In this document: positions 8,580 through 17,721 of the stretch, in pieces
Layout of the letters: each line of letters opens with the position of its first letter
Position numbering within the stretch: the stretch's first letter is position 1
Assembly: GCA_902616615.1 (NCBI GenBank)
Contig: CACMTN010000012.1
Span: forward strand, 1 to 51,293
DNA length: 51,293 bases
Direction: 5' to 3'
From: an uncultured SAR116 cluster alpha proteobacterium
GTDB taxonomy: Bacteria > Pseudomonadota > Alphaproteobacteria > Puniceispirillales > Marisalimonadaceae
The notes under the pieces: generated by a model
Databases searched by the model: none
Told to the model about the DNA's origin: nothing
The model's input: only the letters and a program-made list of their open reading frames with translations
Made by a program: the position numbers and the translations under genes

Positions 8580-9158
8580 ATGACTCGAATTAAAGATTGG
8601 AAAGTAGAAAATTTAACTGAAGAACAAAAAAAAATCCACGATACTATTGTGAGTGGCCCAAGAGGTCATGTCGTTGGCCCACTCAGAATTTGGCTTAACA
8701 ACCCCGGCCTAGCAAGAAGTGCTCAAACAGTTGGAGAATACGCAAGATATGGAACCTCATTACCAAAAGGGTTATCTGAATTAGCTATAATAACTACTGG
8801 AAGAGTCTGGTCATCCACATTTGAATGGGAGCATCACGCACCATTGGCCATTGAAGGCGGCATAGATCCAGAAAATGTAAATATTATTAGCATGGGACAA
8901 AGACCAAATTTTAAAAAGGCAGAGGAAGAAGCTGTTTTTGATTTTGCTGCTGAAGCTAATATTTTAAAAAATGTTTCTGATAATACCTATAATAACCTTG
9001 TAAGCATTCTAGATGAGACCGCGGCAATAGACGTTGTTGGTATATGTGGTTATTACAGCCTAATTTCAATGACACTTAATGTTTTTAAAGTGCCAAGTGA
9101 TACTGATAAATGGCCATTGCCAGAAATTAAAGATTTTTCTAAAATGCTCAAAAGTTAA
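8580..9158 (+). CDS. Carboxymuconolactone decarboxylase family protein
   Basis: The 192 aa all-helical protein has the CMD/AhpD-fold pattern: GPLRIWLNNPGLARSAQTVG, LSELAIITTGR, then EWEHHAPLAIEGGI. The CxxC pair of AhpD peroxidases is absent, so alkylhydroperoxidase activity is unlikely. It belongs to the large uncharacterised branch often found beside catabolic genes. An AAGGA ribosome site precedes the ATG. The last 4 bases overlap the convergent mmsA gene. Confidence 0.85.
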   Translation: MTRIKDWKVENLTEEQKKIHDTIVSGPRGHVVGPLRIWLNNPGLARSAQTVGEYARYGTSLPKGLSELAIITTGRVWSSTFEWEHHAPLAIEGGIDPENVNIISMGQRPNFKKAEEEAVFDFAAEANILKNVSDNTYNNLVSILDETAAIDVVGICGYYSLISMTLNVFKVPSDTDKWPLPEIKDFSKMLKS

Positions 9159-10651
9159 TTATTACTTGGAAATGTGTATTGAGCACCAGAATGATGGCCG
9201 GAAGGCCATCTTCCTGTAACAGTTTTAAGCCTAGTATAAAATCTTACTGCTTCCATTCCATAAACCCCATGACCTCCAAATGCAGATCTTTTCCATCCAC
9301 CAAACGAATGATATGCCACTGGAACAGGAATTGGTACATTTACACCTACCATACCAATTTGACACTCATTTGAGAACTTTCTTGCAACACCACCATTAGA
9401 GGTGAATATCGCTGTTCCGTTCCCATATTCATGTTTATTCACAATATCTAAAGCATAATCAAAATCTTTAGCTCTAACCATTGATAAAACGGGACCAAAA
9501 ATTTCTTCTTTATAAATGGACATATCAGTTGTTACATTGTCAAAGAATGACCCACCAATAAAAAAACCATTTTCATAACCTTGAAGTTTCAAATTTCTTC
9601 CATCAACGACTAATTCTGCTCCTTCTTCTACGCCCTTATCAATATAATTTTGGACTTTCTGAAGATGATCTGAGGTGACTAATGGACCCATTTCTGAGTC
9701 AGGATCTAATCCAGGTCCTATTTTTAAATTTTCAATTTTTGGCTTTACTATGTCTTTTATTTTATCCCCAGTTCCTTCACCTACTGAGACCACAACTGAG
9801 ATAGCCATACACCTTTCTCCAGCAGATCCAAAAACTGAACCCATAATTGCATCACCTACCATCTCCATATCAGCATCTGGCATCACAACCATGTGGTTCT
9901 TAGCACCTCCCATAGCTTGTACTTTTTTACCATATTTAGCTGCTTCACTATAAACGTACTCAGCAATCGGGGTGGACCCCACAAAGCTTACACCACTTAT
10001 ATCTTTATGTTGTAAAATTGCATCTACAGTCTGTTTTCCACCATTTACTAAATTTAAAACTCCTGGTGGTATCCCAGCCTCTAAAACAATTTCAGATAAC
10101 AACCTAGTTGAACTTGGATCTCTTTCAGAAGGTTTGAGAATGAAACAATTACCGCATGCAATTGCTACTGGAAACATCCACATTGGCACCATCACTGGAA
10201 AATTAAATGGCGTTATGCCTGCGCAAATTCCCATCGGTTGATAATCAGACCAACTATCAATAGATCTTCCAACATTACTAGTGTAATTACCAGCAAGATG
10301 GTTTGGTATTCCACATGCAAATTCAACAACTTCTAATCCTCTCCCAATTTCTCCAAGCGCATCATCGAAAGTCTTGCCATGCTCTTGAGAAATTAATTTT
10401 GCCAATTCATTTTGTCGGAATTCTATTAATTCTTTCAACTTGAACATTTTTCTAGCTCTGACTATTGGTGTTGTATTTGACCACTCAGGGAAAATTTCTT
10501 TTGCCGACTTGACAGCCGCGTTTATGCATTCGGATGTTCCCGAAACAACTCTTGATGTTTCCTCTCCAGAAGCAGGATTAAAAACTGGTGTAGATGAAAG
10601 CCCAGAAAAATTAGCACTTTTCCCATTAATAAAGTGGTCAATTAATTTCAT
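9155..10651 (-). CDS. mmsA: CoA-acylating methylmalonate-semialdehyde dehydrogenase
   Basis: I chose the ATG at 10651 (498 aa): it is preceded by GGAG and matches the family length; an upstream in-frame ATG at 10705 would add an 18-residue hydrophobic extension with no good ribosome site. The protein is an aldehyde dehydrogenase with nucleophile Cys281 in SAGERC. The motif QAMGGAKNH replaces the LELGGK motif of ordinary ALDHs, so the general-base Glu is missing, which is diagnostic of MmsA/IolA enzymes. It oxidises methylmalonate or malonate semialdehyde to propionyl- or acetyl-CoA in valine, inositol or beta-alanine breakdown. No partner genes are adjacent. Confidence 0.93.
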   Translation of the reverse strand: MKLIDHFINGKSANFSGLSSTPVFNPASGEETSRVVSGTSECINAAVKSAKEIFPEWSNTTPIVRARKMFKLKELIEFRQNELAKLISQEHGKTFDDALGEIGRGLEVVEFACGIPNHLAGNYTSNVGRSIDSWSDYQPMGICAGITPFNFPVMVPMWMFPVAIACGNCFILKPSERDPSSTRLLSEIVLEAGIPPGVLNLVNGGKQTVDAILQHKDISGVSFVGSTPIAEYVYSEAAKYGKKVQAMGGAKNHMVVMPDADMEMVGDAIMGSVFGSAGERCMAISVVVSVGEGTGDKIKDIVKPKIENLKIGPGLDPDSEMGPLVTSDHLQKVQNYIDKGVEEGAELVVDGRNLKLQGYENGFFIGGSFFDNVTTDMSIYKEEIFGPVLSMVRAKDFDYALDIVNKHEYGNGTAIFTSNGGVARKFSNECQIGMVGVNVPIPVPVAYHSFGGWKRSAFGGHGVYGMEAVRFYTRLKTVTGRWPSGHHSGAQYTFPSNN

Positions 10652-10742
10652 TATTACTCCAAAGAAAATTATTAAATTATTTAAAATTGATTTATAATAC
10701 TGCAAAAAACTTTTATGAAAGTAAATTGAAAGTTTAATTTAA

Positions 10743-11261
10743 ATGAACAAAAAAAAATTAAAATATCGAGTAACCTATTTAGAAATGAATAGAAAGCCAA
10801 ATTTTGATTGGCCCAAAAATTTAAAACATAAACTTAGTATATTATTAGCCGAAAGTTTTCCTGCTTGGTATTTTTTGTTCTTCTACAAACAAGTTGGGAG
10901 AAATTACTATTGGACGGATTGGTTAAGAAAAAGTGATGATGAAATCGATGAGTTCGTAAATGATAGAAATGTTCTACTTTTTACTTTGATCAAAGATGGA
11001 TGGCCAGTTGGTTTCTATATGTTGGATTATAGAAAAAAAGATATTTGTGACCTTAGTTTCTTTGGTTTGGTTGACGAAGTGATTGGTATAGGTTTAGGAA
11101 AATATTTATTGCAAACAGCTATATTAACAGCATGGGACAGTAAAAAAATAAAGAAATTAACTGTTAACACCTGTTCTCTTGATCATAAAAGTGCAATTTA
11201 CCTATACCAAAAATATGGTTTTACACCCGTAAAATATATAGATTTAGAAAAAACAGTTTAG
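10743..11261 (+). CDS. GNAT family N-acetyltransferase
   Basis: The 172 aa protein has the GNAT fold. Motif A is visible at IGIGLGKYLLQTAI (acetyl-CoA pyrophosphate loop, here G-x-G-L-G), followed by VNTCSLDHKSAIYLYQKYGFTPV, the motif B region with the usual Y-x-x-x-G-F. The substrate is unknown. It runs towards the amidohydrolase gene and ends one base before it. Confidence 0.85.
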   Translation: MNKKKLKYRVTYLEMNRKPNFDWPKNLKHKLSILLAESFPAWYFLFFYKQVGRNYYWTDWLRKSDDEIDEFVNDRNVLLFTLIKDGWPVGFYMLDYRKKDICDLSFFGLVDEVIGIGLGKYLLQTAILTAWDSKKIKKLTVNTCSLDHKSAIYLYQKYGFTPVKYIDLEKTV

Positions 11262-11262
11262 A

Positions 11263-12753
11263 TTAGTGAAATTTTTTGCCTTCCAAAAACATTCCTGGTC
11301 TATTTTGAGTGGCACTATCTTCCTGCCAAACAACCTCTCCGTTTACAAGAACATTTTCTATGCCATCTGCATGAAGTTTAGGTGATTGATATGACGCTTT
11401 ATCAATTACTGTTTCAGGATTAAAGATAACTAAATCTGCATAATTACCTATATCAATTGTCCCTCTATTTTCAAGGCCAAAAACAGAAGCACTTTTACCC
11501 GTCATTTTATAAACCGCTTCTTCAAGTGGGAAAAGTTGCATCTCCCTAGAATATTTACCTAAAACTCTAGGAAAGGTCCCCCACAAACGTGGATGAGGAT
11601 GCCGATCCCCAGGTATACCGTCAGATCCAATCATAGAGCCTGGAAATTGTAAAATTCTGTTTAAGTCCTGATCATCCATTTGAAAATAAATAGCCCCTGC
11701 TGGATATAATTTATCAATTGTTTCATCAATACTAGTTCCAAATTGTTGAGCTAAATCATTTAAATCCTGGCCAGAAATATCAGGATAGTTATCAGACCAT
11801 GTAACTAAAACTTTATCTGCACGCTTAACAAAGCTTTTTAATAACATGGTTGAGCTAGCAGTATATGGATAACAGTCAAGATCAAGAAAATTATTCTTTT
11901 TAGCCTCTCCGATTAATTCTAACGTTTTTTTGCTTTTTCCCCAATTTTCTCTTCCTGCACATTTATGATGCGAAATTACAGTTCTAACTCTAGCTGTGGA
12001 AGATATATTTATAGTTTCATTTACAGATTTTATTACATCAACTGCTTCATTACGCATATGCGTTGTAAAAATTCCATCAAATTCAGGTAATATTTTTGCT
12101 AACTCTATAATTTCTGACGTAGGAGCATCATTTGCTGCGGGGTAAGCCAAGCCAGTTGACAAACCAATAGAACCATCTTCAAGAGCTAATTTTAGCTTAT
12201 CAACCATTTTAGAGATTTCTTTTGTTGTTGCTGGTCTAGCAAATTCACCATTCATAGCCTCAACTCTAAGCATTGAATGTCCAGTTAATAGAGCCAAATT
12301 TACAGAACTTGGTTTATTGTTAAACTCTTCCTTATAATCACTTACACGAGGAAACCTAAATACTTCTGATTTTCCTAGAAGTGCTATTGGAGCTGGAACT
12401 TCACCTTTATAACTAAATGGCGCTAAACTAATACCACAATTACCTGCAACACAAGTAGTAACTCCTTGACTTATTTTCGAAGACATAGATGGGTCTAGAA
12501 AAACATTATCATCATCGTGTGTATGTACATCAATGAAACCTGGTGAAATAATCTTGTTTTCTGCATTTATCGTATGTTTTGCTTTAAAGTTAGATAAAAA
12601 ATGATTTTCTGATGGATCTCGCACATCACCATTTTCAGCAGGGAAAACCCCTATTATTTTTCCTTTGTCAATAACTATATCAGACTTAAATTTTGGAGCT
12701 CCTGTTCCATCAATTACTTCTCCATTTTTAATATGAACGTCAAATATATTCAT
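11263..12753 (-). CDS. N-acyl-D-amino-acid deacylase-like amidohydrolase
   Basis: The 496 aa protein belongs to the D-aminoacylase branch of the amidohydrolase superfamily. Metal ligands are recognisable: His77 and His79 (DVHTHDD), Cys106 in AGNCGIS (the cysteine ligand particular to D-aminoacylases), a histidine in THMRNEA, another in ISHHKCAG, and the Asp of GSDGIPGD. It likely hydrolyses N-acyl-D-amino acids or related cyclic amides (dihydropyrimidinase-like and D-glutamate deacylase activities also occur in the family). No signal peptide is visible, so cytoplasmic. It stands alone on this strand. Confidence 0.87.
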   Translation of the reverse strand: MNIFDVHIKNGEVIDGTGAPKFKSDIVIDKGKIIGVFPAENGDVRDPSENHFLSNFKAKHTINAENKIISPGFIDVHTHDDDNVFLDPSMSSKISQGVTTCVAGNCGISLAPFSYKGEVPAPIALLGKSEVFRFPRVSDYKEEFNNKPSSVNLALLTGHSMLRVEAMNGEFARPATTKEISKMVDKLKLALEDGSIGLSTGLAYPAANDAPTSEIIELAKILPEFDGIFTTHMRNEAVDVIKSVNETINISSTARVRTVISHHKCAGRENWGKSKKTLELIGEAKKNNFLDLDCYPYTASSTMLLKSFVKRADKVLVTWSDNYPDISGQDLNDLAQQFGTSIDETIDKLYPAGAIYFQMDDQDLNRILQFPGSMIGSDGIPGDRHPHPRLWGTFPRVLGKYSREMQLFPLEEAVYKMTGKSASVFGLENRGTIDIGNYADLVIFNPETVIDKASYQSPKLHADGIENVLVNGEVVWQEDSATQNRPGMFLEGKKFH

Positions 12754-12888
12754 CTTGTATGTCCTTAAAATTTATAAAATTAATGATAATACAAATTATT
12801 AAAAACTTCTATAAATACAATAATGCTATGTTTAAATTAAAATTCTATCTATAATGTAATGTGAATTAATAATCTGGGGAGAAACAAT

Positions 12889-13470
12889 ATGTCTTCAATA
12901 TTAACAAATTTAAGAAGTGCTTTAATAACAGGTTTTGTTTTTGCAATAATATTAATTTTCTTTTTGGCTCAAGGATCTTTTGACCAGACTGCTTTTAATA
13001 TGTGGCTTCTTAGATGGATGCATGTTTTATCTGGAATAATGTGGGTTGGAATTTTATATTATTTCAATTTTGTACAAATCCCAAACATGTCTAACATTCC
13101 CGATGATCAAAAGCCTGCAATAAGTAAGGTAATTGCTCCAGCTGCATTATGGTGGTTTAGATGGGGAGCAGTAGCGACAGTTGTGACAGGTTTTATTTTA
13201 GCTCATCTAAATGGTTACCTTCATGATGCTATGACTTTTTCAAATGGACATTGGCCTATAGGAGTTGGAATGTGGCTTGCTATAATAATGTTTTTAAATG
13301 TTTGGTTAGTCATTTGGCCTAATCAAAAGAAAGCACTTGGAATTGTAGAAGTTGATGCTGAAACCAAAGCAAATGCTGCAAGGAAAGCAATGTTGTTTTC
13401 CAGAAAAAATACAATTTTGTCTATACCTATGCTAGTTGCAATGACAGTAGCACAAAATAGTTTTTCTTAA
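12889..13470 (+). CDS. PuuD-like membrane protein (urate hydroxylase membrane-domain family)
   Basis: The 193 aa protein has about five membrane segments (near residues 10-30, 37-55, 90-110, 125-145 and 170-190). The stretch with RWMHVLSGIMWVGILYYFNF and the ALWWFRWGAVATVVTGF helix resembles the membrane part of PuuD (DUF989). PuuD proper is longer and ends in a cytochrome c domain; here no CxxCH is present, so urate oxidation cannot be assumed. A strong GGGGAG ribosome site precedes the ATG, and a terminator follows the stop. Similar short proteins occur, as I recall, in SAR11 genomes. Confidence 0.7.
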   Translation: MSSILTNLRSALITGFVFAIILIFFLAQGSFDQTAFNMWLLRWMHVLSGIMWVGILYYFNFVQIPNMSNIPDDQKPAISKVIAPAALWWFRWGAVATVVTGFILAHLNGYLHDAMTFSNGHWPIGVGMWLAIIMFLNVWLVIWPNQKKALGIVEVDAETKANAARKAMLFSRKNTILSIPMLVAMTVAQNSFS

Positions 13471-13480
13471 TTATTTTTAA

Positions 13481-13510
13481 AAAAGGGTATTTGAAAAATA
13501 ATACCCTTTT
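13481..13510. terminator. Intrinsic terminator shared by the PuuD-like gene and tenA
   Basis: Arms of 11 bases, 13481-13491 and 13500-13510 (AAAAGGGTATT and its complement), enclose an 8-base loop. T-runs follow on both strands, so it can serve the two convergent genes. Confidence 0.8.
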
Positions 13511-13513
13511 AAA

Positions 13514-14185
13514 TTACTTTAATGCCATATTCCAAAAATCAACTTCAAGCAAAGTTGCTTTGTTAAAAATTTTGTTTGCCTGAACCCATTTATAAGTATT
13601 TTTATAATTTTTACCTAGCCTAATTAGAAATGAATTGTCTATTAATTGGGACACATTTTTACAAACATCTTGGTATTCATTACTAGCATAGGTTTCAATC
13701 CATTTTTGATACATGAAATTATCTGGTTTAAAATCCTTTAAATTTAAGCCAATTTCACCATAGCCAAGTACACATGGAGCTAATGCTGATAATAAGTCTA
13801 AAAAATCACCCGAATATCCTAACTCAAGCACATACCTAGTGTAAGCTATGTTTTCATTCTGCTCATCGGTGCTCTCTAAATCAGTTTTTGAAATTCCATA
13901 CTCATCACACAAATCAATATGCAATTGCATTTCAAAATTAATAAGGTCATTGACTGTGCTTGCAGAAATTTTCATCTCATCCAAGTTATCAGATTTTAGA
14001 ACTGCAAGAGACCATGCTTTAGAAAATTGAATAAGAAAAAGATAATCTTGTTTTAAATAATTTAAAAAACGATCCTTCTCTAAAGTGCCTTCTGATAATT
14101 TTTTTAAAAATTCATGTTGAGTATATAGCAACCAATTTGATAAATTTTTTTCTCTTAAATTATAAAAAATTTCTCCATAACCCAT
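13514..14185 (-). CDS. tenA: TenA family aminopyrimidine aminohydrolase (thiaminase II)
   Basis: The 223 aa all-helical protein keeps the TenA catalytic set: Asp47 in YLKQDYLF, Cys138 in ALAPCVLGYGEIG, and Glu214 in ATLLEVDFWNMA. TenA salvages thiamine breakdown products by hydrolysing aminopyrimidines to HMP, and some members cleave thiamine. It is downstream of a PotD-like periplasmic binding protein gene on the same strand (34-base gap), which suggests that the binding protein captures a thiamine-related compound. No TPP riboswitch is recognisable upstream of the pair. Confidence 0.9.
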   Translation of the reverse strand: MGYGEIFYNLREKNLSNWLLYTQHEFLKKLSEGTLEKDRFLNYLKQDYLFLIQFSKAWSLAVLKSDNLDEMKISASTVNDLINFEMQLHIDLCDEYGISKTDLESTDEQNENIAYTRYVLELGYSGDFLDLLSALAPCVLGYGEIGLNLKDFKPDNFMYQKWIETYASNEYQDVCKNVSQLIDNSFLIRLGKNYKNTYKWVQANKIFNKATLLEVDFWNMALK

Positions 14186-14219
14186 AACTTAATCCTAATA
14201 AGTTTAAAAATTAAAAAAT

Positions 14220-15374
14220 TTAAGCAGCTAAAAACTTTTGCCAACAATCTTTATAAGTGAGAATTTCTTTTGGATATAAATTTTGCCAAGAATTGCCTTT
14301 TATAGAAATTCGTTTTTGTTTATCAACTAACCTTTCAGTTAGTGTCTGTTTTTTTACAACATCAAAATTTTCTAGATCATTTATATATTTTTTCATGCCA
14401 GTCATCTGCGGTGTAAAACCATATTTATCAAGTAATCTTATACCAAACCATGGTGAAAGGTATAAATCCATTAATTTATAAAAATTTTTCTGCTGTCCTC
14501 TTTTTTGACCACCTTTAGTTAACATCCAAATATTATTCCATGATAAATGACCTTCTTTCATGATACCATATTTTATTTCCGTTCCCTTTTTTTGTGCAGA
14601 AATAGCCATAGGCTCCCAACAAGAAGATACCAAGACTTCTCCATTGGCAAGCAACTCTACACCCTCGTTAAAACTCTTCCATATTTTATTGAACTGCCCT
14701 CTCTTTTTCATTTTAATTAAAAATTCGCAAACGCCTTTGATTTCATCCTTTGTCATGTTCGATGGATTTTTTATGTCTTGCTTATTAGATTGTTTTAAAT
14801 AAATTGCAGTTATAGTAAAAGTAGGTCCTAAACTATTTTGTATTGATGAATAACCTTTAAATTGACTATCAAATAATGCTTCCCATGTATTAATATTTTC
14901 TCCTATTTTTGTTTTATTATAAGCTAATGAATCAGTATTTGATAAATATGGCACACCCACAATATCACCTTCTTCATTTCTTATGCTGTCCGAATACTCT
15001 CCATTTTTTTTATACTCAGGAATTATTTTTTGCCAATTTTTCATATTTGATATATCAATAGTTTCTATAAGTTTTTTTTTGAATAAAACGTCCTCTTGAT
15101 TGCCACCATTGTCAGTAACAGCATCGTAAAGTTCAATTCCATCACCTTTTGAAAATATTTCAATTAATTCTGTAGCTGATCCTCTTTTTTCATAAAAAGA
15201 AAGTGGAACATCTGCCCTTATAGACATGTCATTCCAAGTTTTTGTTACTTTAGCAATATTTATTGTTAAAATTTTAAGAGCTTCGTTTGCAAATACACTT
15301 TTATTGAATAAATGATTTAAACAAAGTGATGAGGAAAAGTAAGTAAAATTTTTTATAAAATCTCGTCTATACAT
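14220..15374 (-). CDS. PotD-like ABC transporter substrate-binding protein, orphan, Tat-type leader
   Basis: The 384 aa protein is a type II periplasmic binding protein of the PotD/spermidine-putrescine-like class; visible features are the hinge region near SNTDSLAYNKTK, VGVPYLSN and the GEVLVSSCWEP strand. The N-terminus MYRRDFIK carries an RRxFxK pattern, so export may be by Tat. The true ligand is unknown. No ATPase or permease gene is adjacent, so it is an orphan binding protein unless it shares a distant transporter. The next gene, tenA, hints at a thiamine precursor. Polyamine is the alternative. Confidence 0.75.
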   Translation of the reverse strand: MYRRDFIKNFTYFSSSLCLNHLFNKSVFANEALKILTINIAKVTKTWNDMSIRADVPLSFYEKRGSATELIEIFSKGDGIELYDAVTDNGGNQEDVLFKKKLIETIDISNMKNWQKIIPEYKKNGEYSDSIRNEEGDIVGVPYLSNTDSLAYNKTKIGENINTWEALFDSQFKGYSSIQNSLGPTFTITAIYLKQSNKQDIKNPSNMTKDEIKGVCEFLIKMKKRGQFNKIWKSFNEGVELLANGEVLVSSCWEPMAISAQKKGTEIKYGIMKEGHLSWNNIWMLTKGGQKRGQQKNFYKLMDLYLSPWFGIRLLDKYGFTPQMTGMKKYINDLENFDVVKKQTLTERLVDKQKRISIKGNSWQNLYPKEILTYKDCWQKFLAA

Positions 15375-15443
15375 TTTAAATTAATATCAAAAGGTAATTT
15401 TATTTATAAAATATAACTATAAAGATTTTAGAATATTTATAAA

Positions 15444-16382
15444 TTATTTATTTAAAAAATTTAACGGTAAACCCTCTCTATCCCATTTAACTTCAAGGAG
15501 CTGACCTTCATAAGACGCAGTTATATAAGCTGTTTTTAAATCTTTACCACCAAAACATATGTTTGTAATATATGGATCTTCAAATTTTATAAACTCAACT
15601 AACCCTCCATCGGGAGAAATAACTGATATACCTCCGTTAAACAGTGTTCCTACACAAACATTACCATTTTTTTCTACAGCAAGAGAATCGAACCTTTTTA
15701 TGCCACCTTCATTATTTAACAACTTTCCACCATTAATAGAATATGGGAATGGAACTTTTTTTATTTCACCATCTCCAATTATTTCAAATCCGTAAAGTTT
15801 ACCACCTTCTGTTTCCGCCACATAAAGAACTTTTTCATTAGGTGACAAGCCAATTCCATTTGGTGTCATTATAGGATGAATGACTTCTTTTATAAGTGAC
15901 CCATCGGATTTTGCCCAATAAATTGAACCCCTATCCATATCTCTTTCTCTTTGTTTACCAAGATCTGTGAACCAAAAATTACCCTCCTTATCAAAAACAA
16001 TGTCATTTGGACCTTTTAAAGATATTCCATTACATTCTTCGTAGAGTGTTTCAAATTGCCCAGTTTCGAGATTAACCCTCTGAATTTTTCCTCCTGAATA
16101 TGATTTAGACTGCAATATTGGCCTCATTCCTGCTGGTTTGGAGTTTATTTCCCATTCAAAACCACCATTATTACAAACATAACATTGACCATCTGGCCCT
16201 ATAGCTGCTCCGTTTGGGCCACCTCCTAAATTGGCAACAACTTCAACCTTGCCATCTAATGTAACTTTACTTAATGTACCTCGTGCAATCTCAACTAAAA
16301 TTATTGATCCATCATTCATGTTAATAGGACCCTCAGGAAATTTAAGATTTTCAGCTAATATATTGTATTCTTTTTTAATCAT
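15444..16382 (-). CDS. SMP-30/gluconolactonase family protein
   Basis: The 312 aa six-bladed beta-propeller has NLKFPEGPI near residue 16 (the first metal ligand Glu), LKGPNDIVFD (Asn ligand, typical GPND), and RFDSLAVEKNG (Asp ligand). Family members hydrolyse sugar or aromatic lactones. The gene directly follows an MFS carrier on the same strand with a 14-base gap, suggesting uptake then hydrolysis of one compound. No signal peptide is visible. Confidence 0.87.
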   Translation of the reverse strand: MIKKEYNILAENLKFPEGPINMNDGSIILVEIARGTLSKVTLDGKVEVVANLGGGPNGAAIGPDGQCYVCNNGGFEWEINSKPAGMRPILQSKSYSGGKIQRVNLETGQFETLYEECNGISLKGPNDIVFDKEGNFWFTDLGKQRERDMDRGSIYWAKSDGSLIKEVIHPIMTPNGIGLSPNEKVLYVAETEGGKLYGFEIIGDGEIKKVPFPYSINGGKLLNNEGGIKRFDSLAVEKNGNVCVGTLFNGGISVISPDGGLVEFIKFEDPYITNICFGGKDLKTAYITASYEGQLLEVKWDREGLPLNFLNK

Positions 16383-16396
16383 TTTTTATTTATATT

Positions 16397-17632
16397 TTAA
16401 ATTTTAGCATATCTTATTTGAGGAATTACCCAGAATAATAAGGCTCCGAAAAATGTAAATATACTACATAAAATGAAACCAAAATTATAACCACCAGTCA
16501 AATCAAAAAGAAATCCTGCTAAAATAGCACCTGTTGCAGCGCCAATCCCCTGACCTAAGTTCGTAGCTCCATATATAGAAGCTAATCCTTTTCCTGCAAA
16601 AATTTCTGCCATTAATGTAGTTATAATAGGCCCGCGCGCACCTGCAGATAATCCAAATCCAATAATGAATAAAACCAAAAATATATTTGATGAATTGATT
16701 TGCATAAAAGCTAAACTAAAAATTGCCATAAAACTTAAAGCATAACTCACTGTAGCAACAAGATGTCTTGGATACCTATCAGCTGCTAACCCAGTTAAAA
16801 CCATACCTGCAAAATTTAATATTCCTGCTATTCCAAAAGAAAAAGCTGCTTCTACTTCACTAAAACCTACAAAAACTAAATATGCAACAACATGAAGAGA
16901 AATGCCAAAAATACCTATTGCTGTAAAACAAAAAATAAAGAAAAATCCCCAAAAAGTTTTCGTTCTTAATGCTTCTTTTAAAAAAATACCCCCTATTGCC
17001 TGTCCATTTTCAGTTTTTCTTGGATTATTTTTTGATCCCTTTGATATTAATTTCCAAGGTAGTAATGACGATAGTATTAATAATAAAATAAATACGTATG
17101 AAATATATCTATAAGATAGTTCCCATCCAAATCTATCAATAGAAATTTGTGATAAAGGAGCCATAATAAGAACACCTAAGCCTTGACCTGCATACGCAAT
17201 TGACAATGCTGTTCCTAAATTTTTATCAAACCACCTAGATACCAAACTCTGCGCTGGAATTACACCAACCATTGATGCCCCTAGTCCACCTAAAATCCCC
17301 AAAAAAATGTAAAATTCCCATATAGAAGTTAATTTACCCAAAAAACCATATGCTATAGATAAAAGACCTAAACCAACTGTGTAGTTAAATCTTGGGCCAA
17401 ACTTATCAAAGGATATTCCTGATAATAATGATCCAAAACCTAGACAGACCATATAAACCGAGTAGATAGAAGCTACTGAAGCTCTATCCCATGAAAAAAA
17501 TGTGCTTAAAGGTAATAGAAATACACCAAAGCTCTCCCCAGCACCTCTACTAATAGACGTCAAAGTTAGACAAAACAAAAGAACTAATAGAGAAGCAAAG
17601 GAGGCAACAATATAAAATACAATATTTTTCAT
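16397..17632 (-). CDS. MFS transporter, OxlT/monocarboxylate-type
   Basis: The 411 aa protein has about 12 transmembrane segments. The pattern of YSVYMVCLGFGSLLSG in helix 2, FDKFGPRF in the loop 2-3 signature and SRWFDKNLGTALSIAYAGQGLG in helix 5 is typical of the oxalate/formate antiporter-like or monocarboxylate branch of the MFS. It probably imports an organic acid. It is first in the minus-strand run with the SMP-30 lactonase, spaced by 14 bases. Confidence 0.85.
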   Translation of the reverse strand: MKNIVFYIVASFASLLVLLFCLTLTSISRGAGESFGVFLLPLSTFFSWDRASVASIYSVYMVCLGFGSLLSGISFDKFGPRFNYTVGLGLLSIAYGFLGKLTSIWEFYIFLGILGGLGASMVGVIPAQSLVSRWFDKNLGTALSIAYAGQGLGVLIMAPLSQISIDRFGWELSYRYISYVFILLLILSSLLPWKLISKGSKNNPRKTENGQAIGGIFLKEALRTKTFWGFFFIFCFTAIGIFGISLHVVAYLVFVGFSEVEAAFSFGIAGILNFAGMVLTGLAADRYPRHLVATVSYALSFMAIFSLAFMQINSSNIFLVLFIIGFGLSAGARGPIITTLMAEIFAGKGLASIYGATNLGQGIGAATGAILAGFLFDLTGGYNFGFILCSIFTFFGALLFWVIPQIRYAKI

Positions 17633-17721
17633 TATAATTGTTTCAATCTAGTTTAAATTTGCTTTCAAGTATTTAAAAAAATTGTTAAAATTTAAAAATT
17701 AATATTAAAAAAACTCAATTC

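Noticed and set aside
9675-10697. Three plus-strand frames antisense to mmsA
   Set aside because: They lie inside a well-supported enzyme gene and have no ribosome sites or family features.
14186-15443. TPP riboswitch for the tenA unit
   Set aside because: No CUGAGA / THI-box-like sequence was seen upstream of tenA or of the binding protein gene.
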